DNA of 64,000 nt from Paenibacillus aurantius (GCF_032268605.1 NZ_CP130318.1:2762001-2826000); one strand, 5' to 3'; counted from the stretch's first letter, positions 27,019 to 36,060 are shown. The notes: generated from the letters alone by a model not told the origin. Program-made: numbers and translations.

Positions 27019-27465
27019 ACGGATAACGCTCAAGAGAAATTCACGGAGGTCTTTCTCTCTGTTAAGGAGATTAACGGAGCCCTCCACCACCTGCTGCGCA
27101 GCATTGCCGAGGAGGCGGGACTGACCCCTCTGCAGTTGAGTATCCTGGGGGCCATCTCGCGCGGCCACGATTTGAAGGTTACGGATGTGGCCGACAAGGT
27201 TTGCATGTCCGGAAGTGCCGTCAGCATAGCGAGTGATCAGCTGGTTCAGATGGGACTTGTTGAAAGAACACGGCACCGGGATGACCGGCGGATCGTCGGC
27301 CTTACGCTGACGGAGGAAGGGACGCGGAAGCTGGGCAGCATTCACCATGGCGATTCGCTGTACAGTGACTGCTTGTCCAAGCTGCAAGGATTCTCTGCAG
27401 ACGAAGTAACGCAAATGCTCGATACACACAAAAAACTAATGAAAATTTTTAAACAAGGAGCGTAA
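27019..27465 (+). CDS. MarR-family regulator with non-canonical start
   Basis: Winged-helix repressor, probably controlling the adjacent efflux genes. The reading frame gives DNAQEKFTEVFLSVKEING, then the MarR fold: helix-turn-helix LKVTDVADKVCMSGSAVSI and wing HRDDRRIVGLTLTEEG. The frame opens after a TAA at 26995-26997. There is no ATG, GTG or TTG until 27136, which would delete the first helix. A perfect AAAGGAGG (27004-27011) is 7 nt before ACG at 27019, exactly where ATG would be expected. Either an inefficient ACG start, a start-codon mutation or a sequencing error explains this. About 148 residues. Confidence 0.75.
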   Translation, partial: TDNAQEKFTEVFLSVKEINGALHHLLRSIAEEAGLTPLQLSILGAISRGHDLKVTDVADKVCMSGSAVSIASDQLVQMGLVERTRHRDDRRIVGLTLTEEGTRKLGSIHHGDSLYSDCLSKLQGFSADEVTQMLDTHKKLMKIFKQGA

Positions 27466-27472
27466 CGCCTTT

Positions 27473-28123
27473 ATGAACACCACCAAAGTCTTAATGATTA
27501 ACATCGTGGTCCTGCTGCTTTTAATTGCTGGCGGGTTCACCGGATATTATTACTACAACCAGTCCACTTTATATCTGAAAACCAAAAACGCACAGGTAGC
27601 CGGCCAGCAGATGACCATCGCCGCACCGGCCGCCGGCCATCTGAAAGATTGGAAAGGCAAGTCGGGGACGGCTCTGAAAGCCGGAGAAACCGTTGGCGAC
27701 GTGGAAACGGCCGGAGCGCAAGGCACGGCTCAGGTTAACGTAACCATTCCGCAGGACGGAACGATCGTCCAGAACATGGCGGTGGACAACCAGATGGTGG
27801 CACCGGGGACGCCCCTTGCTTACGCTTACGACCTTAAGAATCTGTGGGTAACGGCGAACATCAGTGAAACGGATCTCGAAGACGTCAAGGTCGGCCAAAC
27901 GGTCGATGTATATGTGGATGCTTATCCTAACATCACGTTCAACGGTACCGTGGAGCAGATCGGCATGACGACGGCGGGAACGTTCTCTCTGCTGCCCCAG
28001 TCGAACAGCAATGCGAACTATACGAAGGTGACTCAGGTCATTCCGGTAAAAATTACTCTGAACAACAGCCAGGCCGCGGGATTGGCACCAGGCATGAGCG
28101 CTGAAGTCCGCATCCATAAGTGA
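27473..28123 (+). CDS. HlyD/EmrA-type efflux adaptor
   Basis: Membrane-anchored periplasmic-adaptor-like protein that works with the MFS pump encoded next. The 216-residue protein has an N-terminal transmembrane helix (about 8-26). A short split biotinyl-lipoyl domain (about 35-120) follows without the usual long coiled-coil hairpin, then a beta-barrel domain (NLWVTANISETDLEDVKVGQ). The short form is typical of Gram-positive EmrA-like proteins. It starts 7 nt after the marR stop and sits 13 nt before the MFS gene. Confidence 0.85.
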   Translation: MNTTKVLMINIVVLLLLIAGGFTGYYYYNQSTLYLKTKNAQVAGQQMTIAAPAAGHLKDWKGKSGTALKAGETVGDVETAGAQGTAQVNVTIPQDGTIVQNMAVDNQMVAPGTPLAYAYDLKNLWVTANISETDLEDVKVGQTVDVYVDAYPNITFNGTVEQIGMTTAGTFSLLPQSNSNANYTKVTQVIPVKITLNNSQAAGLAPGMSAEVRIHK

Positions 28124-28136
28124 GGGGGAGGACTTT

Positions 28137-29774
28137 ATGGCAGAATCTAAATCGTTAGTTGTTTATGACGCCGTTCCGGTGAAGGAAGAACCTGTTCATC
28201 GCGGCGTTCTCCTTTTTGTCCTGGTTCTGGGGGCGTTTATTGCCATCCTGAATCAGACGCTGCTTAATGTGGCGATTCCGCATCTCATGAACGACTTCAA
28301 TGTATCGTCCTCCACCATCCAGTGGTTGTCGACGGCGTACATGCTCGTGAACGGGATCGTCATCCCGATCTCGGCCTATCTGATCGGGACCTTTACGACC
28401 CGGCAGCTTTTTCTTGGCGCTATGATTTCCTTTACGGTCGGGAGCCTGATCTGCGGAGTGGCGCCTACTTTCTCCGTCATGCTGATCGGCCGGATCGTTC
28501 AGGGGCTCGGAGCCGGTATTATCATGCCTCTTATGATGACCGTCATCCTTAACATCTTCCCTCCGGAAACCCGGGGGCGTTCCATGGGGATGATCGGGAT
28601 CGCGATGTTCTTTGCTCCGGCGGTAGGGCCGACGCTTTCCGGATGGATTATCGAGCATTGGTCTTGGAGAATTCTGTTCTACGTAGCCATGCCGCTCGCC
28701 ATCGCCGATATCATTCTGGCGTACTTCCTGCTGAAAAATGTAACGAAGAAGACAAATCCTCTTTTTGATTTCTGGGGATTCCTGACTTCGACCGTCGGTC
28801 TCGGCTTTCTGCTGTACGGCTGCAGTGAGGCAGGAAGCAAAGGCTGGGGGGACGCGATCGTGGACGTATCCCTGATCATCGGAGCCATCGCTCTCGTGCT
28901 GTTCATTATCCGGGAGCTGACGACTCCTAATCCGATGCTGAACCTCCGGGTCTTCAAATTCGGTATTTTCACCACAAGCGTCATTGTCAGCTGTATCGTC
29001 AACATGGCTATGTTCGGGGCGACTATTCTCGTTCCTATCTATGTTCAGAACATCCGGGGTTTCTCCGCGATGGATTCCGGTCTGCTGATGCTGCCGGGAG
29101 CTCTTCTGATGGGGGTCATGTCGCCAGTAACAGGCGCCTTGATGGACAAAGTGGGAGCACGGCCGCTCGCCATCATCGGATTAACCATTACGGCCGTTAC
29201 GACTTGGGAGCTGTCGAAGCTTGGCCCGGATACGACCTATCATTCCCTCATGCTGCTCTATACGCTGCGCATGTTTGGAATGTCGTTCATTGCGATGACG
29301 ATTATGACTGCCGGACTCAACCAAATTCCAAGGGAGCTCGTGAGCCACGCAACCGCGGCCTCCAACACGGCCCGTCAGGTAGCGGCTTCTCTTGGAACGG
29401 CGCTTCTCGTTACCGTCATGTCCAACCGTTCGACGTTCCATCTGGGGGAATTCTCGAACACGATGACCTCGACCAACCCGAACCTGGTGGATATCGTCCA
29501 GAAGCTCGGGGCGGGCTTCGCAGCCAAACTGGGCATTCCGGCGGACGCCTCTCAAGGAGTCGTCTCCCAGATGCTGTACGGGCTTGCGGTTAAGCAATCC
29601 ACGATTATGGGGATCAACGATGCCTTTGTCGTGGCGACCGTTCTTACGGTTATCGCGCTCGTCTGCTCCTTTTTCCTGAAAAGAGTGAAGCTGGACAAAG
29701 CACCTGCCGTCAAAACGGAGCTTGTCCCCGTTCCGAGGGAACAGCAGAGGACGATTGTCGTCAAGCAGGGATAA
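28137..29774 (+). CDS. DHA2-family (EmrB/QacA) MFS drug exporter
   Basis: Proton-driven multidrug exporter with 14 predicted transmembrane helices, 545 residues. Family motifs include TLLNVAIPHLMNDFN in helix 1, WLSTAYMLVNGIVIP, RIVQGLGAGIIMPL and GPTLSGWIIEHWSWR (motif C). The basic C-terminal tail is cytoplasmic. Third gene of the marR-adaptor-pump operon, so expression should rise when the MarR repressor is inactive. Substrate unknown. No clear terminator before the flavodoxin gene 50 nt on. Confidence 0.93.
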   Translation: MAESKSLVVYDAVPVKEEPVHRGVLLFVLVLGAFIAILNQTLLNVAIPHLMNDFNVSSSTIQWLSTAYMLVNGIVIPISAYLIGTFTTRQLFLGAMISFTVGSLICGVAPTFSVMLIGRIVQGLGAGIIMPLMMTVILNIFPPETRGRSMGMIGIAMFFAPAVGPTLSGWIIEHWSWRILFYVAMPLAIADIILAYFLLKNVTKKTNPLFDFWGFLTSTVGLGFLLYGCSEAGSKGWGDAIVDVSLIIGAIALVLFIIRELTTPNPMLNLRVFKFGIFTTSVIVSCIVNMAMFGATILVPIYVQNIRGFSAMDSGLLMLPGALLMGVMSPVTGALMDKVGARPLAIIGLTITAVTTWELSKLGPDTTYHSLMLLYTLRMFGMSFIAMTIMTAGLNQIPRELVSHATAASNTARQVAASLGTALLVTVMSNRSTFHLGEFSNTMTSTNPNLVDIVQKLGAGFAAKLGIPADASQGVVSQMLYGLAVKQSTIMGINDAFVVATVLTVIALVCSFFLKRVKLDKAPAVKTELVPVPREQQRTIVVKQG

Positions 29775-29824
29775 TCCCATCCAATTAACAAGTAAAGCCG
29801 CATCAAGAACGGAGGAACCGTTGG

Positions 29825-30364
29825 ATGAAAGTGTATGTAATCTATGACAGTGAAAGCGGAAGGACGGAGGCGTTAGCCCGGGCTGTAGCCGAAGGAGCCG
29901 AGGCTGCTCCGGGAGCGGAGGTTTCCTTGATGCATGTCAAGGAGGCCGATGTCCGGAAGCTTGAGGATGCCGATGCGATTATCTGGGGCTGCCCCGGTCA
30001 CTTCGGAACGATAAGCTCGGGGCTCAAATCATGGATCGACAAGCTCGGGTATTTATGGGCGGCCGGCAAGCTGGTGGGCAAGGTAGGAGCCGCGTTCTGT
30101 ACGACGGCTACGGTTCACGGGGGGACAGAGATGACCCTTTGGAACTTGATCACCCCTATGCTGCATAACGGCATGATCATTGTCGGACTGCCGGGCAATA
30201 TCCCCGAGAACGCTCTTTACGGAACCTATTATGGAGTAGGCATCACTTGTCCGGTCGAACTGGACGAAAACGCTCCGCTTAACATGCCGACCGAGAATGA
30301 CCTGGCCTTGGGCCGGGCGCTGGGACGCCGGGTAGCGGATGTTGCCCGCAAACTTACGTCATAA
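29825..30364 (+). CDS. Flavodoxin-family (WrbA-like) protein
   Basis: FMN-binding protein of the flavodoxin/NAD(P)H:quinone oxidoreductase group, 179 residues. The phosphate-binding loop [12 protein letters not shown] is at residues 7-18, and [19 protein letters not shown] and [11 protein letters not shown] form the flavin site. It probably reduces quinones by two electrons, limiting redox stress. It lies directly behind the drug-efflux operon without a terminator, so it may be part of the same stress response; this is inference from position. Confidence 0.83.
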   Translation: MKVYVIYDSESGRTEALARAVAEGAEAAPGAEVSLMHVKEADVRKLEDADAIIWGCPGHFGTISSGLKSWIDKLGYLWAAGKLVGKVGAAFCTTATVHGGTEMTLWNLITPMLHNGMIIVGLPGNIPENALYGTYYGVGITCPVELDENAPLNMPTENDLALGRALGRRVADVARKLTS

Positions 30365-30385
30365 ACGTGCGGGGAGGTGAAGGAT

Positions 30386-31309
30386 GTGTTTGTTACTTAT
30401 TTCATCCTGTTCGTCATCGTGGCCGGCTGTATTCTGATCCCGCTCAACCTGCGGCTTCTTAAGGAACGCAAGACGGGAGCCGACGCTTCTGAGCCGGAGG
30501 AGGCAGGAGAAGAAGCCGTCACCCGTCCTAACCAGGATGGCGCAGCGGAAAGGGGAGCATCCCGCCCGGCATCGGCTGAGGCAGGAAGACCGGGCCCTTC
30601 CGAGGAAACCCGCGGAAGCGGTGAGCCCTCGGCAGCTGTCCGCGAACCGGAGGCTGGAAGCTATCCGGAAACTGCCGAAGGCAGCGAGGCAGGAGCGGCC
30701 GCTGGCCGCTGGCCGGAGACCGGCCCCATGGCGGAAGGAGCGCATGATCGGGAAGCCGCAGACGGCCGCTGGCCGCATGAAGCGGACGCTGACGCGGTGA
30801 GGCCGCATCCGCCGGGCGGCGAGGAAGCCGGCCGGCGGGCAGCGGCGCTGCACGAGCCGGGCGAGTCCGCCCGCGGCGGCGTCGGGGCCAGCGAGACGGC
30901 GGCAACGGCGGCATCGCTAGAGCTGCCGGCCGAAGGCCTGCCGCCTCGCAAGAGCCGGCTGGCTCGCAGCCGCGGCCGCCGGGCTCAGGCGCCTCTGGCC
31001 GAGCCGCGCCGTCAGGCGGAGGCTCCGGCTGCCGCGGAAGCGGCCACGCCCGCTCCAACGGCAGCGCCCGAGCCTATGCCCGAGCTGCCGGCCGCGCCGT
31101 CCAGCGCCGCGCCTGCCGCCTCGCAAGAGCCGCCTGTCCCACCGGCGGACCCGGCTCCGAGCGACCGCGACTACCGCAGCGCGCTCCGGCAGGAGCTGGC
31201 TGCAGCCAAGCGCAGGGCTGAGGAGTCTTCCTCCGCCAAGGCGGATGACGTGAGCGACGATGATTACCGCAGCATCCTGCGCTCCATGAGCCGGCCGGAT
31301 AAGAAATAG
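30386..31309 (+). CDS. Membrane-anchored Ala/Pro/Glu-rich protein, unknown function
   Basis: No family recognised. One N-terminal transmembrane helix (MFVTYFILFVIVAGCILIP) is followed by about 285 residues of low-complexity sequence rich in Ala, Glu, Pro, Gly and Arg, with high local GC. The C-terminus is more ordered: two similar motifs DYRSALRQEL and DYRSILRSM about 30 residues apart. GTG 30377 lies in the ribosome site GGGGAGG, so GTG 30386 is chosen, giving 307 residues. The middle probably acts as a disordered spacer in the cytoplasm or wall. A terminator follows. Confidence 0.6.
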   Translation: MFVTYFILFVIVAGCILIPLNLRLLKERKTGADASEPEEAGEEAVTRPNQDGAAERGASRPASAEAGRPGPSEETRGSGEPSAAVREPEAGSYPETAEGSEAGAAAGRWPETGPMAEGAHDREAADGRWPHEADADAVRPHPPGGEEAGRRAAALHEPGESARGGVGASETAATAASLELPAEGLPPRKSRLARSRGRRAQAPLAEPRRQAEAPAAAEAATPAPTAAPEPMPELPAAPSSAAPAASQEPPVPPADPAPSDRDYRSALRQELAAAKRRAEESSSAKADDVSDDDYRSILRSMSRPDKK

Positions 31310-31318
31310 CTAGAACAT

Positions 31319-31357
31319 CAAAGCCCTGTCCATCATCCGATGGCGGGGCTTTTTTTG
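31319..31357 (+). terminator. Terminator after the Ala-rich gene
   Basis: A hairpin AAGCCC plus CCATC pairing with GATGG plus GGGCTT, followed by T7. Confidence 0.85.
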
Positions 31358-31462
31358 CGGGCGCGCGGCGGAATTTGTCGACAGGGGCGTTTTTTTGGTA
31401 CAAAATAAGGGTAAGAGGCTAGAATAAGAAGAGAAATATGAACGGACGGGGGATACCGCCAG

Positions 31463-32725
31463 ATGAAACCAACCAAACCGAAACGAGGGACGAAATCCAT
31501 TGCCGCCGTCTCCCTGGGCATTATGGGAGCGGGCTTTCTCGCTACTCTGCCCGTGAACGGCACCGTATGGGGAGCACTCCTCCAGGGGGGCTTTGAGGCG
31601 GGAGTAGTCGGCGGACTGGCCGACTGGTTCGCCGTGACGGCGCTTTTCCGGCATCCTCTCGGGATTCCGATCCCGCATACCGCGCTTCTGACCAAGAACC
31701 GTGCGAAGATCACCGACGCGCTCGTTAATACGGTGGAGAACGACCTGCTTAGCAAGGAGACCCTGGCCGGTCACCTTCGGCAAACCGCCATTTTCGGGAA
31801 GCTGCTGGATGCCGCTTCCCGGGAGTTGAACTCGGATGAGGCCGAGAGAATGATCCTTGCGCTGAGCCGCGACCTGCTGGACAGGCTTCCTACGGAGCAG
31901 ATCGCCTTGATGCTCGTGAAAGAGCTGAAGGAGTATCTCCTCTCAGTCGATTTGATGCCGCTCGTCGAGAAGGCGATGGACGGTGTTCTCACCCATGGAT
32001 ATGAAGCCAAAGCCTTTGACCTCGCGGTAGGCAAATTCGAGGAATGGGCGGTTAAGCCGGAAACCCGGCAGCAGATGGGAACGATGGCCATGAAGGCGCT
32101 CGAGGGCCTTCAGGTGAACGGCTTCATGGGCTTCGCGGTGAATGCTTTCATCGGCATGATGGATGCGGACAAGGTCGGCGGAATGATCCAGAAATTTCTG
32201 CTGACTACGATCTGGGAGCTTCAGCAGGACGGCAGTCCCAAGCGGGAGGGAGCCCTCGGGGCCATCCGCAATGAGATGCTAAGGTTGAAGGGTTCTCCCG
32301 AATTCGCCGAGCAGATCGGCCGCTGGCAGCAGGGGTGGATTGGGAGCTGGGAGTTCGGAGAGCCGGTTAGCGGGATGATCGACCGGTTAATGGAGAAGGC
32401 GAGGGCCTTCGTTGACAGCCCGGATTATGTGAACGGCTTCGTCCGGCCGAAGCTCTCCCTTCTGCTGGACAAGCTGCGGGAGGACGAAGGCCGGTCCGCC
32501 AAGGCCGAGGGGTGGATTCAGGGCAAGCTGGCCGTTTTCCTGGAAGCCAATCATTCCAAAATCGGTCAGCTGGTAAGAGAGAAGCTTAACCAGTTCGACA
32601 ATGAAACCCTAATCGCCATGATGGAAGACCGGATCGGCCAGGACCTGCAATGGATCCGGATCAACGGAGCGTTATGCGGCTTCCTGATCGGCTTGGTGCT
32701 CGCCGTCTTCAAGCTGGTTGTCTAA
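31463..32725 (+). CDS. DUF445 family membrane protein
   Basis: A 420-residue protein of the DUF445 (YheB/YjiN) family, function unknown. It has a hydrophobic N-terminal helix (about 16-36) leading into the signature EAGVVGGLADWFAVTALFRHPLGIPIPHTALL. A long helical middle follows, and a C-terminal transmembrane helix (GALCGFLIGLVLAVFKLVV). Both ends are therefore in the membrane with the middle on one side, as in the family. It stands alone between two terminators. Confidence 0.87.
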   Translation: MKPTKPKRGTKSIAAVSLGIMGAGFLATLPVNGTVWGALLQGGFEAGVVGGLADWFAVTALFRHPLGIPIPHTALLTKNRAKITDALVNTVENDLLSKETLAGHLRQTAIFGKLLDAASRELNSDEAERMILALSRDLLDRLPTEQIALMLVKELKEYLLSVDLMPLVEKAMDGVLTHGYEAKAFDLAVGKFEEWAVKPETRQQMGTMAMKALEGLQVNGFMGFAVNAFIGMMDADKVGGMIQKFLLTTIWELQQDGSPKREGALGAIRNEMLRLKGSPEFAEQIGRWQQGWIGSWEFGEPVSGMIDRLMEKARAFVDSPDYVNGFVRPKLSLLLDKLREDEGRSAKAEGWIQGKLAVFLEANHSKIGQLVREKLNQFDNETLIAMMEDRIGQDLQWIRINGALCGFLIGLVLAVFKLVV

Positions 32726-32803
32726 ATAAACCGTTCGTCCGCCCAATCAAAGGGCCCCCTTATCCCATATCTTGTTTTTAGATAAAGGCAAGGGGGTGTT
32801 GTC

Positions 32804-32899
32804 ATGGGTGGTGTAGCCGGCGCAGGTTTCACTTCCGTTGGGGTCATCCTGGTTCTTTTCATCCTGCTGGTTATCGTAAGCCAGGCTTGGATTGTGTAA
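32804..32899 (+). CDS. yjcZ: YjcZ-family sporulation micro-protein
   Basis: A 31-residue protein: a short Gly-rich start (MGGVAGAGF) and one hydrophobic helix (VGVILVLFILLVIV), ending QAWIV. This is the pattern of the YjcZ/SscA-like family found in Bacillales spores. A good ribosome site (AAGGGGGTG) lies 7 nt upstream and a terminator downstream. The family's molecular role is not known; it is thought to be in the spore envelope. Family assignment rests on the length and the glycine-then-hydrophobic layout. Confidence 0.75.
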   Translation: MGGVAGAGFTSVGVILVLFILLVIVSQAWIV

Positions 32900-32942
32900 G
32901 TAAGCCGGAGTGTATCGACGTGGAAGATCTTTACCCTTTAAG

Positions 32943-32975
32943 AAAACACCGGTCCTGCCAAGGATCGGTGTTTTT
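32943..32975. terminator. Terminator between yjcZ and msrAB
   Basis: A 14-bp stem AAAACACCGGTCCT/AGGATCGGTGTTTT with one wobble, loop GCCA, then a T run. Confidence 0.8.
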
Positions 32976-33022
32976 GCTGGGTGGATGCCCCGTGTCCCGC
33001 CTGCATCGTTCTCCCGCTTGAT

Positions 33023-33051
33023 TTGGTTCTTCCCCGGACACCTGCTACAAT
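33023..33051 (+). promoter_or_regulatory. Promoter of msrAB
   Basis: TTGGTT (33023-33028), 17 nt, TACAAT (33046-33051), with TGC before the -10 box making it extended. The start codon is 33 nt downstream. Confidence 0.65.
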
Positions 33052-33083
33052 ACTTGTAGACAGAATAGCGAGGAGGGAACGCA

Positions 33084-34055
33084 ATGAACAACGAAACCCG
33101 ACAAGGCAAACTGGAAAAAGCAACCTTCGCAGGGGGCTGCTTCTGGTGCATGGTGTCCCCCTTTGAGGAGATGCCGGGCATCCATCAAGTCTTATCCGGC
33201 TATACCGGAGGACATACCGCCAATCCGACCTACGAGCAGGTATGCAGCGAAACCACTGGCCACGCGGAGGCCGTTCAAATCACCTTCGATCCGGAGATTT
33301 TTCCTTACCGGAAGCTTCTGGAGATCTTCTGGAACCAGATCGACCCCACCGATGCGGGGGGGCAATTCCATGACCGGGGATCCTCTTACCGGACCGCCAT
33401 TTTCTATCACAGCGAGGAGCAGAGGGAGCAGGCGGAAGCCTCCAAGAAAGAGGTTGCCGAGAGCGGACGCTTCCCTGGACCGATTGTAACCGAGATCGTT
33501 CCCGCTTCCGTCTTCTATCCGGCCGAGGAGTACCACCAGCAGTATCACCGCAAAAACCCGGCCCACTACAAGCGCTACCGCAAAGGGTCGGGCCGGGAAG
33601 ATTTTATCGAACAGCACCGGAAATCCCCGAAACAGAAAGAAGAGCTGAAACAAAGGCTGACGGACATGCAGTATCACGTCACCCAGAACAATGGAACCGA
33701 GCCTCCTTTCCGCAACGATTTCTGGGATCACAAGGAGGAAGGCTTGTACGTGGACATTGTGTCCGGGGAACCCCTGTTCAGCTCTCTGGACAAATTTGAT
33801 TCGAATTGCGGCTGGCCCAGCTTCACGAAGCCGGTCAAGCCCCATCAAGTGGAAGAGAAGACGGATCGGAGCCATTTCATGGTCCGGACGGAAGTGAGAA
33901 GCCGGGAAGCGGACTCGCATCTGGGCCATGTGTTTAACGACGGACCCGGCCCGAACGGGCTTCGGTACTGCATCAACTCGGCCGCCCTTCGGTTTATTCC
34001 GAAGAAGGACCTGGAGAAGGAAGGCTACGGCGAATTCCTTTCCCTGTTTACTTAA
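33084..34055 (+). CDS. msrAB: Bifunctional methionine sulfoxide reductase A/B
   Basis: Repairs oxidised methionine; the MsrA half reduces the S-epimer and the MsrB half the R-epimer. In the 323-residue fusion, MsrA has the GCFWC motif with catalytic Cys 19 and occupies about 1-165. MsrB (about 190-323) has SNCGWPSF and the catalytic Cys 296 in [13 protein letters not shown]. The two CxxC zinc sites found in some MsrB proteins are absent. No signal peptide, so cytoplasmic. The downstream DUF441 gene starts 3 nt after the stop and is probably co-transcribed. Confidence 0.96.
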   Translation: MNNETRQGKLEKATFAGGCFWCMVSPFEEMPGIHQVLSGYTGGHTANPTYEQVCSETTGHAEAVQITFDPEIFPYRKLLEIFWNQIDPTDAGGQFHDRGSSYRTAIFYHSEEQREQAEASKKEVAESGRFPGPIVTEIVPASVFYPAEEYHQQYHRKNPAHYKRYRKGSGREDFIEQHRKSPKQKEELKQRLTDMQYHVTQNNGTEPPFRNDFWDHKEEGLYVDIVSGEPLFSSLDKFDSNCGWPSFTKPVKPHQVEEKTDRSHFMVRTEVRSREADSHLGHVFNDGPGPNGLRYCINSAALRFIPKKDLEKEGYGEFLSLFT

Positions 34056-34058
34056 CCG

Positions 34059-34517
34059 ATGGCCGCACAGTGGGACGGACCTGCCCTGCTTCTTTTGCTT
34101 CTCGCGGCTCTAGGTATTTTTAGCAGCAACAGCTCGGTTACGATAGCGGCCGTCGTCTTGCTTCTCCTCCGGGTGACCCGCCTGCATGAAGTCTTCCCGT
34201 GGCTGGAGAAGTACGGCTTGACGATCGGCATCGTCGTTCTAACCATTGGCGTACTGGCTCCTGTGGCGAGCGGCAAATACAGCTTGCAGGCCATGGGCGC
34301 TTCCTTCCTGCAGGTGAAGTCGCTGCTGGCTGTCGTTATCGGCGTGCTGGTTTCCTATCTCGGCGGGAGGGGGGTCACCCTGATGGCAGGGGAGCCCACC
34401 ATCGTGGTCGGCCTTCTGACCGGCACCATTCTGGGAGTAGCCTTGTTCGGCGGAGTGCCGGTCGGTCCGTTAATCGCCGCCGGGCTGCTGACTCTTTTAA
34501 TTGGAAAAGGCGGGTAA
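34059..34517 (+). CDS. DUF441 family membrane protein
   Basis: UPF0756/DUF441 protein (like B. subtilis YtwI), 152 residues with four to five transmembrane helices. The recognisable features are the [17 protein letters not shown] segment, the conserved central [20 protein letters not shown] and the Gly-rich C-terminal [17 protein letters not shown]. Function unknown. It follows msrAB immediately, suggesting translation coupling. Confidence 0.87.
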   Translation: MAAQWDGPALLLLLLAALGIFSSNSSVTIAAVVLLLLRVTRLHEVFPWLEKYGLTIGIVVLTIGVLAPVASGKYSLQAMGASFLQVKSLLAVVIGVLVSYLGGRGVTLMAGEPTIVVGLLTGTILGVALFGGVPVGPLIAAGLLTLLIGKGG

Positions 34518-34544
34518 GGTCAATCCTCCTTTAGGAGACTGAGC

Positions 34545-35405
34545 ATGAATACTTCCCTTCGTCATAAATGGGTTAGAGTGAGCGATATCGACCTCCATGT
34601 AGTGGAAAGCGGTCCGGAGAATGGGCCGCTTATCATTCTGCTTCATGGCTTTCCTGAATTTTGGTACGGCTGGCATAAGCAGATTCCTGAGTTAGCGGAA
34701 CAAGGATTCCGCGTATGGGCCCCGGACATGCGAGGGTATGCGGCAAGCGGCAAGGATGAACATTATCGTTCCAGTACGCTTCCGCAGCTTGCCGGGGATA
34801 TTCTCGGTTTGATGGATGCAGAAGGGGTAAAAAGGGCGGTTTGGGTGGGGCATGATTTCGGGGCGGCTGTAACCTGGTATGCTTCCTGGAGCTTCCCGGA
34901 AAGGGTGCGTAAAGCAGTCATCCTGAACGTCCCTCATCCCGCCGTTATGTATAGTCAAGTGGTAAGGAAGCCTTCTCAAATGCTGCGAAGCTCGTACATG
35001 CTCTTTTTTCAGCTTCCAGGACTTCCGGAGTGGGTGCTTAGACGAAACCGGTTTCGTGTTCTCGAGAGAGCCCTTCAAAAGACAAGCCGTCCGGGCACTT
35101 TCGGTGACGGGGAATTGGCCAGGTACCGCGAGGCTTGGAAGGAACCGGGGGCCTTAAAGGGAATGTTAAATGCCTACCGGGCTTTACGGCTGCAGGAGGG
35201 GAGACCCCGTGTGGGTAGAATCTCCCTACCCGTTCTATTAATGTGGGGAGCGAAGGACGCATTCCTGAGCCGATCCCTCGTTCGGCCAAGTTTGGAAATG
35301 TGTGATAATGGAACGCTGGTGATGATGGAGGAAGCCACGCATTGGATTCACCATGAGGAACCGATGATCGTCACTGAGAAGATAGCTGACTTTGCCCGGG
35401 ACTAA
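34545..35405 (+). CDS. Alpha/beta hydrolase, epoxide-hydrolase-like
   Basis: A 286-residue hydrolase with the oxyanion-hole motif LHGFPEFWYGW (33-43). The nucleophile elbow is VGHDFGAAV, where Asp 104 rather than Ser is the nucleophile. This fits epoxide hydrolases and haloalkane dehalogenases. The catalytic His is in EATHWIHHEEP (about 264), with an acidic residue in MWGAKDAFLS. A cap domain lies between. An Asp nucleophile with the HGFPEFWY start favours epoxide hydrolase; the natural substrate is unknown. A strong terminator follows. Confidence 0.87.
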   Translation: MNTSLRHKWVRVSDIDLHVVESGPENGPLIILLHGFPEFWYGWHKQIPELAEQGFRVWAPDMRGYAASGKDEHYRSSTLPQLAGDILGLMDAEGVKRAVWVGHDFGAAVTWYASWSFPERVRKAVILNVPHPAVMYSQVVRKPSQMLRSSYMLFFQLPGLPEWVLRRNRFRVLERALQKTSRPGTFGDGELARYREAWKEPGALKGMLNAYRALRLQEGRPRVGRISLPVLLMWGAKDAFLSRSLVRPSLEMCDNGTLVMMEEATHWIHHEEPMIVTEKIADFARD

Positions 35406-35432
35406 CGGGGTGCCGGCTGCGATAGGGCGGAA

Positions 35433-35481
35433 AGCAAAAAGACCAGATCCTCTTATTAAAGAAGAAGCTGGTCTTTTTGCT
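35433..35481. terminator. Bidirectional terminator
   Basis: A perfect 14-bp stem AGCAAAAAGACCAG/CTGGTCTTTTTGCT with a 21-nt loop. It serves the hydrolase gene and, on the other strand, the small gene ending at 35586. Confidence 0.75.
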
Positions 35482-35585
35482 ATGCCGGACCATTCTCTTG
35501 CCAAGCTTTCCGATGCCGGCCGTAATGTTTCTCCCTTAGATACAAGGAAATAGCCGGCTCGGGGCATCTGCAGGGGAACCAGCCG

Positions 35586-35750
35586 TCAGTTCGGGCTCTT
35601 CTTGTCCCGGTCCTCGGGCTGCTGGGTATCCCATTTTTCGGCCTGCGGTTCAATGTCCTGCTTCTTCCGGATTTTGCCGGATTGCTCTTCGGAATTGTTC
35701 TCGTTGTTCTCGCGATTGCGGGCCTCAAAGCACGAAGCTTGTTTATCCAT
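35586..35750 (-). CDS. Small hydrophilic hypothetical protein, 54 residues
   Basis: A minus-strand gene beginning MDKQASCFEARNRENNENNS and ending DRDKKSPN. It is strongly charged, rich in Asn, Glu, Lys and Gln, and likely unstructured. An AAAGGAGGAG site is well placed before ATG 35750; the frame is open further upstream but without a better site. The composition resembles small spore or stress proteins, but no family is recognised. Confidence 0.6.
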   Translation of the reverse strand: MDKQASCFEARNRENNENNSEEQSGKIRKKQDIEPQAEKWDTQQPEDRDKKSPN

Positions 35751-35897
35751 TGAGATCTCCTCCTTTAAAAGGGAAAGGCGGGTAAGCCTCACATACTCTT
35801 TACCCTTTAACACCTGCCGGAAAACAAAAAATCAAACAAAACCAGCCGTCTTCCCTGAAGAAACCCTTTCACGCAACCAAAGGCGAACTATTACCCA

Positions 35898-35926
35898 TTG
35901 ACTCTTAATAATCGTTCGTGTATCAT
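35898..35926 (+). promoter_or_regulatory. Promoter of the riboswitch-controlled flavoprotein
   Basis: TTGACT (35898-35903), 17 nt, TATCAT (35921-35926). Transcription should start near 35933, about 25 nt before the aptamer. Confidence 0.75.
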
Positions 35927-35958
35927 CGATTAGGGCGGGAAGGATTCCCCCCTGGCGA

Positions 35959-36060
35959 TCGTATAACTTCGAGAATGGGCTCGAAGGTTTCTAGAGGAAG
36001 CCTTAACTTCCTAGCTACGACCGGTGCTCTTGGAGTACCCGGACGGGGCTGGGTTTTTTT
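35959..36060 (+). promoter_or_regulatory. Purine-class riboswitch (variant) with terminator
   Basis: The aptamer has P1 TCGTA/TACGA, P2 CTTCGAG/CTCGAAG, the junction TATAAC, junction GGTTTCTAG, P3 AGGAAG/CTTCCT and loop CCTTAA. The loop can kiss GG of the P2 loop. C at the specificity position (36015, in GCTACG) resembles guanine types. Unusual points: the bases flanking P3 are G (35994) and AG (36013-36014) instead of the common C and GA, and the P2 loop is one base short. A stem ACCCGG/CTGGGT with T7 (36037-36060) follows as the off-switch. Ligand unproven. It precedes a flavoprotein gene, not a purine gene. Confidence 0.8.
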
